Assembly: GCA_964486335.1 (NCBI GenBank)
Contig: CAZAMB010000015.1
Coordinates: forward strand, 1 to 64,000
DNA length: 64,000 nucleotides
Direction of reading: 5' to 3'
Origin: CAZAMB01 sp964486335
GTDB lineage: Bacteria; Planctomycetota; Phycisphaerae; UBA1845
Under the pieces are notes generated by a model that was not told the DNA's origin, did no database searches, and saw only the letters and a list, made by a program, of their open reading frames with translations. Numbering within the stretch: position 1 is the stretch's first letter; each line of letters opens with the position of its first letter. Position numbers and translations under genes: made by a program. This document shows positions 34,185 to 42,504 of this stretch, in pieces.

Positions 34185-34328
34185 ATGAGCAACATTCGAA
34201 GAGTCATTGTTCTCATGCTCGTAGCGGCGGTCTTTTCGCTGGGCACCGTAGGCTGCAAGAGCGGCGGTAAGCATAACGACGATCACCCCCAGGGAGACCA
34301 TCCAAAGGGCGACCACCCTAAGCACTAG
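34185..34328 (+). CDS. Tiny lipoprotein with His-Pro repeats
   Basis: 47 residues from the ATG at 34185 (AGGGAGA upstream). Lipoprotein signal RVIVLMLVAAVFSLGTVGC, then a tail of three imperfect repeats HPQGDHPKGDHPKH. The His/Asp-rich tail could bind metal ions. Similar DHPKG tails occur in planctomycete lipoproteins. It lies 73 nt before a larger lipoprotein gene on the same strand. Confidence 0.7.
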   Translation: MSNIRRVIVLMLVAAVFSLGTVGCKSGGKHNDDHPQGDHPKGDHPKH

Positions 34329-34401
34329 CGCCCTATCCTGCGCTGGCAAGCGATCTGGCATTCTTGATTTGGCCACTACTGCGAGTGGAGGGGGAAGGTC
34401 C

Positions 34402-35790
34402 ATGTCTTATCAGTGGAAACTCACTTCGATTCCGATTCTGGCGGCACTTTTGGGAGCGACAGCGGGTTGCCAAATCGTGGTGCGCCGCAACTCGCCGCGA
34501 CTTCAGGCCGGGCCCAAGGTTGTCACTGCAGACATCCAAGCCGGTATCGAAAGGCATATCGAAGAGCAAACGAAGCTTGGCGGTGGGTACTTTACGCTTC
34601 CCTATGAGGGTGAAGATCTGCGTCTCAAGCTCGTGCGCGTCCACACGTACTATCTCGCAAACTTAGGTCCACGGTGGCACTTCGCGTGCGTTGACCTGGC
34701 GAACATCGACGGCAACGTGTACGACGTGGACTTTTTTCTTAGGGGCGACCCAGGCGCAATGCACGTGACCGAAACTCTTGTGCATAAGCGCAACGGGCAG
34801 CCGTTTTACGTTTGGGGTGAGGAGTCGGACGGAACATGGACGCGATCTCCCGTGGAGTCCGCTTCAAATGCGTTGCTCGGTGTTATCGAGGGGACAGATT
34901 CGTTCGAGTTCGTGTACCAAGTAACGCTCCCACAACTGATCGATGCCGCGAGGATGTGGATTCCGCTCCCCAGTAGCGATGCGTTCCAAACCGTGGAAGT
35001 GCAGTCGATCCGCGTCCCAGACCGCCAGCAATCGCTGACCGACCAGCGCTACGGCAACAAAGTTCTTTTTCTAAGCCTAGGCCCGGAAGACAGTGGAAAG
35101 CAGCTGGAACTTCGCTTTCAAGTTCAGCGCAAAGAGAAAGGGCCTTATCGCGATCCGGCATCTCGGCCGAATGATTTTCTTGCGTCCGAGCAACTCGTGC
35201 CCAATAATCCGGAATTTGATGCGATTGCTTCCGAGGTTTTGACCGGCAAGCAAGGCGACCTCGTTCGCGCTCGGGCGCTCTATGACCACACGATCGATCG
35301 AATGCGCTACATGAAGTACGGTCCAGGCTGGGGTCAAGGCGACGCCACCTACGCGTGCGACGCCGGCACTGGTAACTGCACCGACTTCCACTCCTATTAC
35401 ATCGCCCTGTTGCGAGCAGTGAAGATTCCCGCTCGTTTCGCAATAGGTGCATCCATTCCATCGGAGCGCAACGATGGTGGAATCGACGGCTACCACTGCT
35501 GGGCTGAGTTCTACGCCGAGGAAAAGTGGTGGCCGGTTGATTTGAGCGAGGCCGACAAATACTCCAGCCTTTCGAGCTACTATTTTGGACGCCATCCGGC
35601 CAACAGAATTGAGTTTAGTCGCGGTCGAGACCTCATCGTCGAGCCGGGGCCGGCCTCCGGGCCGATCAACTTCCTGGCCTATCCCGTTCTGGAGGTCGCA
35701 GGTAAACCGGTGACCGTTAAGCCGCTGTTTTCGTTCCGCCGAGCGGCCCTTACGACTCGAAATTCCAACCCGACCGCACAAACACGTTAA
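34402..35790 (+). CDS. Lipoprotein with transglutaminase-like domain
   Basis: 462 residues from the ATG at 34402 (GGAGGGGG upstream). Lipobox LGATAGC with Cys23. Residues about 40-165 form a planctomycete-type domain (HIEEQTKLGGGYFTLPYEGE, WHFACVDLANIDGNVYDVDF). The C-terminal part is a transglutaminase-core domain with Cys in GNCTDFHSYYIALLRA, His in GYHCWAEFYAE and Asp in WWPVDLSEAD, the full catalytic triad. Such proteins act as peptidases or crosslinkers in the envelope. No partner gene is evident apart from the small lipoprotein upstream. Confidence 0.8.
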   Translation: MSYQWKLTSIPILAALLGATAGCQIVVRRNSPRLQAGPKVVTADIQAGIERHIEEQTKLGGGYFTLPYEGEDLRLKLVRVHTYYLANLGPRWHFACVDLANIDGNVYDVDFFLRGDPGAMHVTETLVHKRNGQPFYVWGEESDGTWTRSPVESASNALLGVIEGTDSFEFVYQVTLPQLIDAARMWIPLPSSDAFQTVEVQSIRVPDRQQSLTDQRYGNKVLFLSLGPEDSGKQLELRFQVQRKEKGPYRDPASRPNDFLASEQLVPNNPEFDAIASEVLTGKQGDLVRARALYDHTIDRMRYMKYGPGWGQGDATYACDAGTGNCTDFHSYYIALLRAVKIPARFAIGASIPSERNDGGIDGYHCWAEFYAEEKWWPVDLSEADKYSSLSSYYFGRHPANRIEFSRGRDLIVEPGPASGPINFLAYPVLEVAGKPVTVKPLFSFRRAALTTRNSNPTAQTR

Positions 35791-35863
35791 GAACGAATAG
35801 TCCGGATTATCACCCAGCCGTCGCGCTGCTTGATCGACCCGCTCAGAAAGTATGATGCGCAGC

Positions 35864-35917
35864 GGCGATGGAGTCCGCCCTAATCTCCTCAACTTTCGGG
35901 GTTGATGACTCCTACTG
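35864..35917 (+). ncRNA. Fluoride riboswitch (crcB RNA motif)
   Basis: The two conserved segments of the fluoride aptamer are present: GGCGATGGAGTCCGCC with following CTAA (35864-35883), and TGATGACTCCTACTG (35903-35917). GGAGTC and GACTCC can form the diagnostic pseudoknot, and TCAAC/GTTGA forms the intervening hairpin. It lies directly upstream of a crcB remnant, the commonest target of this riboswitch. I judge the match close to consensus. Confidence 0.85.
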
Positions 35918-36183
35918 AACGGCGCAATGCGGCCATCAAGCAGGGGTCAATCATCTCGAAGCTCATTTTGATCTTTTTTGGATCTGGCCTTGGTAGCGTG
36001 TGCAGGTGCGCGCTCAGCGGCTGGGCTCAGCGTTTGCGCAACGGATCGTTTCCCTTCGGCACGTTCATCGTTAATGGCGAAAACTTCTCCGTCCTCGTGT
36101 TACCAGTGCAAGAGACCCAGCACGGCGCGACATTCTCCAAACGACTGCTAGAGCGCATATCGCTTGGCAATGAGTCCTCGTAG
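35905..36183 (+). pseudogene. crcB: Remnant of crcB (fluoride exporter Fluc)
   Basis: The frame contains the first membrane helix and loop of CrcB: LILIFFGSGLGSVCRCALSG, then SFPFGTFIVN with the conserved FPxGTxxVN pattern. After about 55 residues similarity stops and an unrelated tail (ENFSVLVLPVQETQHG) runs to the stop; the other three helices are missing. The natural start codon also seems lost: an ATC lies at the expected place after CAGGGG, and the only upstream ATG (35905) is inside the riboswitch. Confidence 0.7.
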
Positions 36184-36317
36184 AAAACAATCAGAGTACG
36201 ATGACAGTCCGCCGTCCTGTAGAGCGATGTCACCTTCGAACGTCAAACTACGAAGACACTGCGGAGTGCAAAAACTAGCGGGAGCTGCCGCCCGCAGCCC
36301 CCGCCAGGACAACAGTG

Positions 36318-36881
36318 TCATTTGCCGTCACTCTTGGGTGGGGCAGATTTTTCCGGGACAATGTACATCGCAGTTGCATTGAGGATCATGACCTTGTCCT
36401 TTGCTTCCTTTACCGTTCCCTGAATGACGACTTCGCTAAGCTCCTTGAGTCCGCTTGCGCCCTTGAGCCCCATGCGGAGCGGCGCGCCTGCCGAATCGAC
36501 GACTTGGATTGTGGCGGAGTGCTTGGCAATCGCTTCAGCCGTGTCGCAACAATAGTCCCAAGGCGTCTTGCATTTATCTTCCGGATCGTCCGAGCAAGCC
36601 TTCAAGCCCGCGCCCATCAACGTGAAGACGGCTCGCTTCTCGATAAAAGGATTCTTGCTCCCGCCGATCCGCCCTCGAATGACCACCTTATCACCGGGCT
36701 TGGCGGCCGCTTTGGCCTCCTCAACTGTTTTCGCACCCTCTGGTTCTTTTTCAAGAAAGAAACCAGACGGCAATACGGGGGTAGTTGCCGTCGGTTGTTT
36801 CTTTTCTCCCGCATCCTGCAAGCCGACAAACGTCAAGCACGAACTAGCGGCCGCGACCGCCAACATGAGACACTGCACCAT
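36318..36881 (-). CDS. Planctomycete-type exported protein of unknown function
   Basis: 187 residues. Short signal sequence (MLAVAAASSCLTFVGL). The mature part has a conserved-looking core: GDKVVIRGRIGGSKNPFIEK, a Cys cluster in LKACSDDPEDKCKTPWDYCC, then IQVVDSAGAPLRMGLKG and VVIQGTVKEA. It suggests an OB-like fold that could bind a metal or small ligand. AAAGGAA precedes the ATG. It is the last gene of the leftward ABC exporter cluster, 40 nt after the permease stop. Confidence 0.65.
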   Translation of the reverse strand: MVQCLMLAVAAASSCLTFVGLQDAGEKKQPTATTPVLPSGFFLEKEPEGAKTVEEAKAAAKPGDKVVIRGRIGGSKNPFIEKRAVFTLMGAGLKACSDDPEDKCKTPWDYCCDTAEAIAKHSATIQVVDSAGAPLRMGLKGASGLKELSEVVIQGTVKEAKDKVMILNATAMYIVPEKSAPPKSDGK

Positions 36882-36921
36882 TTTCCACGTTCCTTTCTTT
36901 GCGTTTCCGAAACCACGATCA

Positions 36922-38094
36922 CTAAAAAGCCTTGAGGGCTACAGGGATCTCCAGCCGCAGGCAACGCCATGCTGGAGGCAAGGCCCCAACCAAACCCAAA
37001 ATCAAACCGGCCGAAAGACCGACGCCCAAAACAAACGGGTCAACGCGCAGGCCGAACGCTCCCATCGAAAATCGCACGGCTACTCCGTCAAGCATCGTCG
37101 CTCCAATGACGCTGGCCAACAATGCGCCAGCGGCAGTCATGAGGACGGACTCTTGCACAAGCGAAACAACGATAGCGCTACGCCGAAATCCGCAAGCCTG
37201 TAGTGTTCCGAGTTCGCGAACCCGAGACGCGAACGCGGCGTACATGGTGTTGAGTCCCCCAAACAGGCCGCCCAAAGCAACGAGCCCCGCGGTGACCCAT
37301 GCGAGAATGCGAATGGGCGCGAAGAATTTCGACAGCTTTGCGTAATACGCCGTCTCAGACATCGAGGCTAACTCAAGATCGACGCGTGTTTTCGTGAACA
37401 AGTCCACGTCGTCCACCTCGGCGCGTTTGGGATCGAGCGCCAGGATGACGCATGAGTCGGTCATCCGCTTTGTCGCCTCCTTCAGATCCGTCAAGATTGT
37501 CCAAGCCTCAGCGTCCATGACGGTACCGGGAGCTTGGAACCGCCCAACAATGGTCCACGATCGCTTCTCGATCCAAAGCTGTTTTCGAAGATTCAGTTCG
37601 TCGGGATGCACACCCATCTTGGTCGCCAGCATTGATCCCACCATGACTTCATTTTGGCCCGCCATTGGAAATCGCCCTTCGGCGACGCGAACGGAAGCGT
37701 GCACAAGAAGAGCTGTTGGCGTAATGCCGCGCACCAAGACGAGCGGCCCCTTGCCCTGATCCGCAGCGGTCTTAACAGGAAGTTGCACATGTACTTCCGG
37801 CGACACGTAATCCACGCCGCTGCGCGTCCGAATGCCGGGGATGGATGCCGCCACCAATCCTGCTACGCTCGATTCAACCTCGCTTCGCTCGATGGATTCT
37901 TCGCTACCCGCGCCCAGGAGAATGATGTTGTCCGGCTCACCCGTGGCGCGCAGCGACGAATCCATTCCTTGCACAAACGCGCCCGCAGCCAATAAGAGCA
38001 GCACGACAATCACACTCCCGCCGATGGACAGCGCCAATCGGGCCTTCGAGCGTGTCAGATTTCTAACGGCATAATCCAAGGGAAGTATTTTCAT
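36922..38094 (-). CDS. FtsX/MacB-type ABC transporter permease, second
   Basis: 390 residues from MKILPLDYAVRNL (GAGAGGG upstream); a longer frame exists but lacks a site. One N-terminal membrane helix (LALSIGGSVIVVLLLLAAGA), a large periplasmic domain, then three C-terminal helices (LAWVTAGLVALGGLFGGLNT, SVLMTAAGALLASVIGAT, GVGLSAGLILGLVGALPPAW). This is the FtsX topology. With the permease, ATPase and fusion protein upstream it forms a MacAB-like exporter. The substrate is unknown. Confidence 0.85.
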   Translation of the reverse strand: MKILPLDYAVRNLTRSKARLALSIGGSVIVVLLLLAAGAFVQGMDSSLRATGEPDNIILLGAGSEESIERSEVESSVAGLVAASIPGIRTRSGVDYVSPEVHVQLPVKTAADQGKGPLVLVRGITPTALLVHASVRVAEGRFPMAGQNEVMVGSMLATKMGVHPDELNLRKQLWIEKRSWTIVGRFQAPGTVMDAEAWTILTDLKEATKRMTDSCVILALDPKRAEVDDVDLFTKTRVDLELASMSETAYYAKLSKFFAPIRILAWVTAGLVALGGLFGGLNTMYAAFASRVRELGTLQACGFRRSAIVVSLVQESVLMTAAGALLASVIGATMLDGVAVRFSMGAFGLRVDPFVLGVGLSAGLILGLVGALPPAWRCLRLEIPVALKAF

Positions 38095-38107
38095 AGTGCC
38101 CTCTCGT

Positions 38108-39259
38108 TCAAACAGCGCGGAAGCAATGCGCAATCTCTCGACGGCTTGCCTGAATAGCCGGCACAAGTCCGGCGACAACTCCGACACCCGCGGAGATCGC
38201 AAGGCCGACGAACACCATGCTCCAGTTCGCGCGGATGCTGATGCTCAGGCCTTCGTTATACAAACTGAAATTGCCGAAGTGGATAACCGCAAGGGCCGCA
38301 AACGTACCCAGAACGCCGCCACTCATTCCGATGATCGCGCCCTCCGAGACGATGAGCCGTGCAATGAGCCCGCTACGGAACCCGAGCGTTTGAAGCACAG
38401 CATGTTCGCGCACGCGATCCTGAACGCTGAGTACAATGGCGTTTCCGACCAGTGCAAGCACGGCTGCTAAACAACCCCAGCCGAGGAACTTCGTAAAGGC
38501 GACGATTTCAACGATGTCCGACCCCGCCTGCGCCACGAAGGCACGCTCGGGACGAGTTTGCGTCGGTTCCGCTTCGTTGCGAAATTCCTCGTCAATGGCT
38601 TTGGCCACGGAATCAAGGCGAGAGGGTGCATCCACTCGCACATTGAATTGAGTGACGATGCCCAGTCCGCCGCGAGAGGCGGACCGCTGTAAGAAGTCCA
38701 AGTGCACGTACGCGACGTTCTGGTCCTGGGGTTCGGACGACTTAATGATGCCCGCCACCGTGACCGTTACACCCGATGCGTCAAACGACTGCCCCGTCTT
38801 GAATCCACGGCGTAGCGCCAACCGCTCGCCAACCAGCGCCGAATCCGTGCGCTTTCTCCATTCGTCCAACGAACCTTCGACCAGCGTCCAGGGTTCGGAC
38901 AACGCGCTCAAGGACTCGGCGGGCACACCGCGAAACGTAACGACGTCGAGGCTGGCGGCGCAGTTGGTGACCACGATCTTGATGGGAATCGCGCTGGTGA
39001 CGCCGTCCATTTTTTCAATCCGTTTCTGGTAGTGCTCAGGCAGCCGACTGGTCGCCGGGCAGAAGCGATTTTCACGATAGACGATGAGCGTCTGATCCGC
39101 CGCACTCACTTCCGTCGCCTCATGCACACCCCGTTGAAGCGTCTGCACGGTGATAAACAAGAACATGGCGACAATGACGCCGCCCATGGTGAGAAGAGTC
39201 CGCGTGCGATGCCGCACGACTTGTTTAAGCACCACGGGCATGTACCGAAATGCGATCAT
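38108..39259 (-). CDS. FtsX/MacB-type ABC transporter permease, first
   Basis: 383 residues from MIAFRYMPVVLKQVVR (GGAGGT upstream), overlapping the ATPase gene by 4 nt. Same topology as the downstream permease: one helix (TLLTMGGVIVAMFLFITVQT), a periplasmic domain, and three C-terminal helices ending with VFVGLAISAGVGVVAGLVPA. Two distinct permeases imply a heterodimeric membrane part. Confidence 0.85.
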   Translation of the reverse strand: MIAFRYMPVVLKQVVRHRTRTLLTMGGVIVAMFLFITVQTLQRGVHEATEVSAADQTLIVYRENRFCPATSRLPEHYQKRIEKMDGVTSAIPIKIVVTNCAASLDVVTFRGVPAESLSALSEPWTLVEGSLDEWRKRTDSALVGERLALRRGFKTGQSFDASGVTVTVAGIIKSSEPQDQNVAYVHLDFLQRSASRGGLGIVTQFNVRVDAPSRLDSVAKAIDEEFRNEAEPTQTRPERAFVAQAGSDIVEIVAFTKFLGWGCLAAVLALVGNAIVLSVQDRVREHAVLQTLGFRSGLIARLIVSEGAIIGMSGGVLGTFAALAVIHFGNFSLYNEGLSISIRANWSMVFVGLAISAGVGVVAGLVPAIQASRREIAHCFRAV

Positions 39260-39978
39260 GTCAGCACCTCCTCGCGCGCGGTTGCCCGTCTTGATTGCAA
39301 TTGCTCGGCCTCCAACAATCGACCCTTCTCCAAGTGCAACGCGCGTTTCGCATGGGAGGCGCACTTGGCGTCGTGGGTGACCATCAAGAGCGTCTTGCCC
39401 AATTCACGATTCAGTCGGACCAGCAACTTCATGATGGCCGCCGCCGATTCCGCGTCCAGGTCGCCCGTGGGTTCATCCGCGACAATGATTTTGGGGTCGG
39501 TCACGATGGCTCGTGCGATGGCCACACGCTGTTCCTGGCCGCCGGAGAGTTGCCTTGGATAATGATCGTGCCGATCGGCAATGCCAACCAGTTGCAAAGC
39601 ATGGGCGACCCGTTCGTGCCGTTTGCGACTTGGAGCCTTGTGAAGCAGCAAGGGCAATTCCACGTTTTCATAGGCCGTCAGAACCGGCACCAGGTTATAG
39701 AGCTGAAAGATGTACCCAACGTTCTCACTTCTCCAATCCGCAAGACGCGAGCGAGAAAGCGACGCGATATCCTGGCCCTGAATTCGCAAGTTCCCCGCGG
39801 TGGGTCGATCAATACCCGCGATGAGATTGAGCAGCGTCGTCTTCCCGCTTCCCGACGGACCCATGAGGGCAAGAAAATCGCCGGCAGGCACATCGAGGTT
39901 CAGTTCTTGCAGCGGTGTGATGGTGGCATCACCCTTGCGATACGTCTTGGTGAGCTGTCGGCATTCAATCAGTGTCAT
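39256..39978 (-). CDS. ABC transporter ATP-binding protein (MacB/LolD class)
   Basis: 240 residues. Walker A GPSGSGKTTLL, Q-loop FQLYNLVPVLTAYENV, signature LSGGQEQRVAIARAI, Walker B IIVADEPTGDLD and H-loop VTHDAKC are all intact. It powers the FtsX-type permeases downstream. It overlaps the fusion protein gene by 4 nt and the first permease by 4 nt. Confidence 0.92.
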   Translation of the reverse strand: MTLIECRQLTKTYRKGDATITPLQELNLDVPAGDFLALMGPSGSGKTTLLNLIAGIDRPTAGNLRIQGQDIASLSRSRLADWRSENVGYIFQLYNLVPVLTAYENVELPLLLHKAPSRKRHERVAHALQLVGIADRHDHYPRQLSGGQEQRVAIARAIVTDPKIIVADEPTGDLDAESAAAIMKLLVRLNRELGKTLLMVTHDAKCASHAKRALHLEKGRLLEAEQLQSRRATAREEVLT

Positions 39979-41465
39979 TTTTGCTCTCCTTGTTGACCTG
40001 CCGTCCCATCCGGAGCTTCGCCTGAAACTCGCACTCGCATACCCGGTCGTAGGGAGCGTGGCGGCTCAAAGATCATCCTGTCGCCGGGCCGCAATCCGTC
40101 GGTGACGGCCAACAGCCCGGTACGATTGGTGGTTTCCAGAACGATTTTGCGGTCGGCGGCAACGGTGGTCTGGTTCTTGGTTTCATGCTCAACCACCCAT
40201 ACCCGGCCAGCGTTTCCACTTCGATCCAAAACCACTTGCTCCGGAATCAGCAAGCGCAGCCCGGACTGCGCTTGAAACCCACCTGATTGCGCTGAGTCGT
40301 TGCTGCCGTGCGCCGCAACCGAATCTTGGCTGCGCCCCAAGGAACTGGTGGAGGCCGGACTGGAGTAGAACCGTACGCGGGCGAGCATTTCTGGCTTCAG
40401 GGTTTCCACGGGATCTTCGATGGCTACTTTCACTTGAACCGTGTTGCGTTGGATGTTTGCTTCATGAATGACTCTGGTCACCGCGCCGCGAAACACCTTG
40501 TCGGGCACGGCTTCCGTCACCACTTCGGCGACCGAACCAACTTGAACCTTGGCGCAATCAGCCAATGGAACATCGACTCGCACTTGCAGGCTTCGAGGGT
40601 CGTAGAGTCGAGCAATGGCGCCGCCCATTGACTCCGATGCGGCAGAAGACCCTTGACGACTGTTCATGGAGATTCGACTTCCCGGTTCGACGAACCTTGC
40701 CATGACCACGCCGGAAATAGGCGAAACGATTTGCATTCGCTCCAGGTTCAATCGTGCTTCCGTACAGGCGACTTCGTGCATGCGAACGTCGGAAATGGCA
40801 CTAAGATGAACTGCTTTGGCGGCGGCCAATTCTTCTTGCAATGCGGAGTGGCGGAACTGTAGCCCCGCTAGTTGGCTTTCGGGGGCGCCACCGGTTGCGG
40901 CTAGCTTACGAGTTCGTACGAGTTGGTCGTCTACGTCGGCCAGCCTGGCCTCGGCAGCCCGAATGTCCGCCTCAGCCTTGGACTTGGCGCCTTGCAGCCC
41001 GGCTAGCTGTGCTTCCGCTGAATCGACGGCAAGCTGGGCATCCCTATCGATCAAGCGAGCTATCACTTGACCGGCGTCAACCCGGTCTCCCTCAAGAACA
41101 AGAACCTCATGCACGACACCTTCGGCAAGTGCTGGAACGATCGTCGAGTATGGGGCAGGTTCAATCCACCCAGGGGCCTGAACCAGCAATGTGGGCGCAC
41201 TCGCTATTCGCGGTGCATTCCCGGCTGTGTTTGTCCCTTCATTCGCTCCTGCACCAGCAGGCGAATCGGTGATTACCGGAATGACTTGCACGGCGGTCAC
41301 GGCTTGCAGCGTCCCTCGCGCGGAGTAGGCCAGAAGTCCGAGCGTGCCGACAACAATGGTCGCAGGCACCAGAACGCGCGTCTTCCAACGCGACGGCGGT
41401 CGAGGAATATCCGTTGGTACAGCGTCTTCAGTCTGACGCGCCAACGTCAACAAGGGCGAGTTCAT
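39975..41465 (-). CDS. HlyD/MacA-type membrane fusion protein
   Basis: 496 residues. One N-terminal membrane helix (VLVPATIVVGTLGLLAYSAR), a split lipoyl domain (VLEGDRVDAGQVIARLID; IVSPISGVVMARFVEPGS), a long coiled-coil hairpin between them (about residues 150-240), and a C-terminal beta domain with SLRPGMRVRV. It would bridge the ABC permeases to an outer-membrane channel. It heads the four-gene exporter operon. Confidence 0.88.
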   Translation of the reverse strand: MNSPLLTLARQTEDAVPTDIPRPPSRWKTRVLVPATIVVGTLGLLAYSARGTLQAVTAVQVIPVITDSPAGAGANEGTNTAGNAPRIASAPTLLVQAPGWIEPAPYSTIVPALAEGVVHEVLVLEGDRVDAGQVIARLIDRDAQLAVDSAEAQLAGLQGAKSKAEADIRAAEARLADVDDQLVRTRKLAATGGAPESQLAGLQFRHSALQEELAAAKAVHLSAISDVRMHEVACTEARLNLERMQIVSPISGVVMARFVEPGSRISMNSRQGSSAASESMGGAIARLYDPRSLQVRVDVPLADCAKVQVGSVAEVVTEAVPDKVFRGAVTRVIHEANIQRNTVQVKVAIEDPVETLKPEMLARVRFYSSPASTSSLGRSQDSVAAHGSNDSAQSGGFQAQSGLRLLIPEQVVLDRSGNAGRVWVVEHETKNQTTVAADRKIVLETTNRTGLLAVTDGLRPGDRMIFEPPRSLRPGMRVRVSGEAPDGTAGQQGEQK

Positions 41466-41584
41466 TTTTCGGCTCCTGACAAGTCTCTGATTTCACAAAC
41501 GCAGCTAAAGAGCGTTTCTGCGCGCGAAGCGACAACGCCGGGTTCGCGCGAACGCGAAGCGCGTGGGTAGCGCTTGCGAGTTAA

Positions 41585-41953
41585 TCAGATCAGAAGAGGC
41601 GTGAACCGTTGCAGATCAGGAGGCGATCGATGGGATGTTTGAACGTGGGTTGCTTCTAGGCTTGTGGGGGCAAACAAGAGCGTCTCGAATGCCATGAGGT
41701 TTAGCGGACCAATTTCGAGCGCGGCGAACTTGCCTGGTGTTTCATAGGCTACGCCGTGCCCGGAACAGAAACACGATGACGTGTCGGCATCGGGGGTCTG
41801 CGAAGGTTGAGTTGGCGCGTTTTCCTTTTCGCTCGGACAACAACAGCGTCGAGACGGTTTGGCATCGTCAACGCCAACCGCGCAGAAACCGCATGCCAGC
41901 GGACATCCAGCGCTGATCCAGAATACAAGAAAAAGTGATACGCCTTTACTCAT
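41585..41953 (-). CDS. Small Cys-rich exported protein, exporter-operon head
   Basis: 122 residues. Signal peptide (LFLVFWISAGCPLACGF) followed by a Cys cluster (CGFC, RRCCC, SSCFCSGHG) and a C-terminal tail ending in PLLI. Family unknown. A second protein of the same layout, with the same ending and the same nucleotides around the stop, heads the RND operon at 52654-53025. Cys-rich exported proteins in front of metal efflux genes may bind metal in the periplasm (inference). Confidence 0.6.
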   Translation of the reverse strand: MSKGVSLFLVFWISAGCPLACGFCAVGVDDAKPSRRCCCPSEKENAPTQPSQTPDADTSSCFCSGHGVAYETPGKFAALEIGPLNLMAFETLLFAPTSLEATHVQTSHRSPPDLQRFTPLLI

Positions 41954-42006
41954 GACTTTACAAAGTATACGGCGGCGTCATAGCCTCGTCAATTTCATTA
42001 TCGGCA

Positions 42007-42504
42007 TTAAGAACCCTTCCACGCAGGGGCTGCTCCCGAAAACTCGGTCGGCCCCTGAATCGAATTCCGGCCCGCTGAAGTCGTTTCTTCCCAGCGGATC
42101 CTCACTAAGCTGCCTGGCGGCGGAATCGCGGGAAAGTTCACCGAGAAGCCGCCTCCGCCCTTGGGAAGGTTCGCGGAAAGGTGATACGGAACGGTGACAC
42201 GCCCTAATTCGCTCTTGTCCGGTAACACGATCACGACCACGATAGTTCCACTGCGTTCGGAAGGCGCTGTGTCAGATTCAAGCTTGATTCGTCCATGCAC
42301 TCGCAGGGATTCACCGCGTATGTCGGCATGGGCATGCGGTAGTCGGGTTCCCGATGCCGCTTCAGTCTCCAAGTTGAGAGTGCCGTTCTCGAACAAGTCG
42401 TGACGGGCAGGTCGAAGGCTAAACAAGGCGACGACCATCACGACCTGCGAAAGCAGAACAATCGCCGCAATCCAATTCATCCACTTTTCGGTGCGCCGCT
42501 TCAT
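42007..42504 (-). CDS. Membrane-anchored small envelope protein A
   Basis: 165 residues; N-terminal membrane anchor (MNWIAAIVLLSQVVMVVALF) and a beta-rich periplasmic part (ENGTLNLETE, ADIRGESLRVHGRIKL, GTIVVVIVLPDKSELG, PPPGSLVRIRW). Not recognised, but it parallels the lipoprotein at 44707-45141 along its length. The two flank the P-type ATPase gene. It overlaps the ATPase gene by 4 nt, so it is translationally coupled. Confidence 0.65.
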   Translation of the reverse strand: MKRRTEKWMNWIAAIVLLSQVVMVVALFSLRPARHDLFENGTLNLETEAASGTRLPHAHADIRGESLRVHGRIKLESDTAPSERSGTIVVVIVLPDKSELGRVTVPYHLSANLPKGGGGFSVNFPAIPPPGSLVRIRWEETTSAGRNSIQGPTEFSGAAPAWKGS

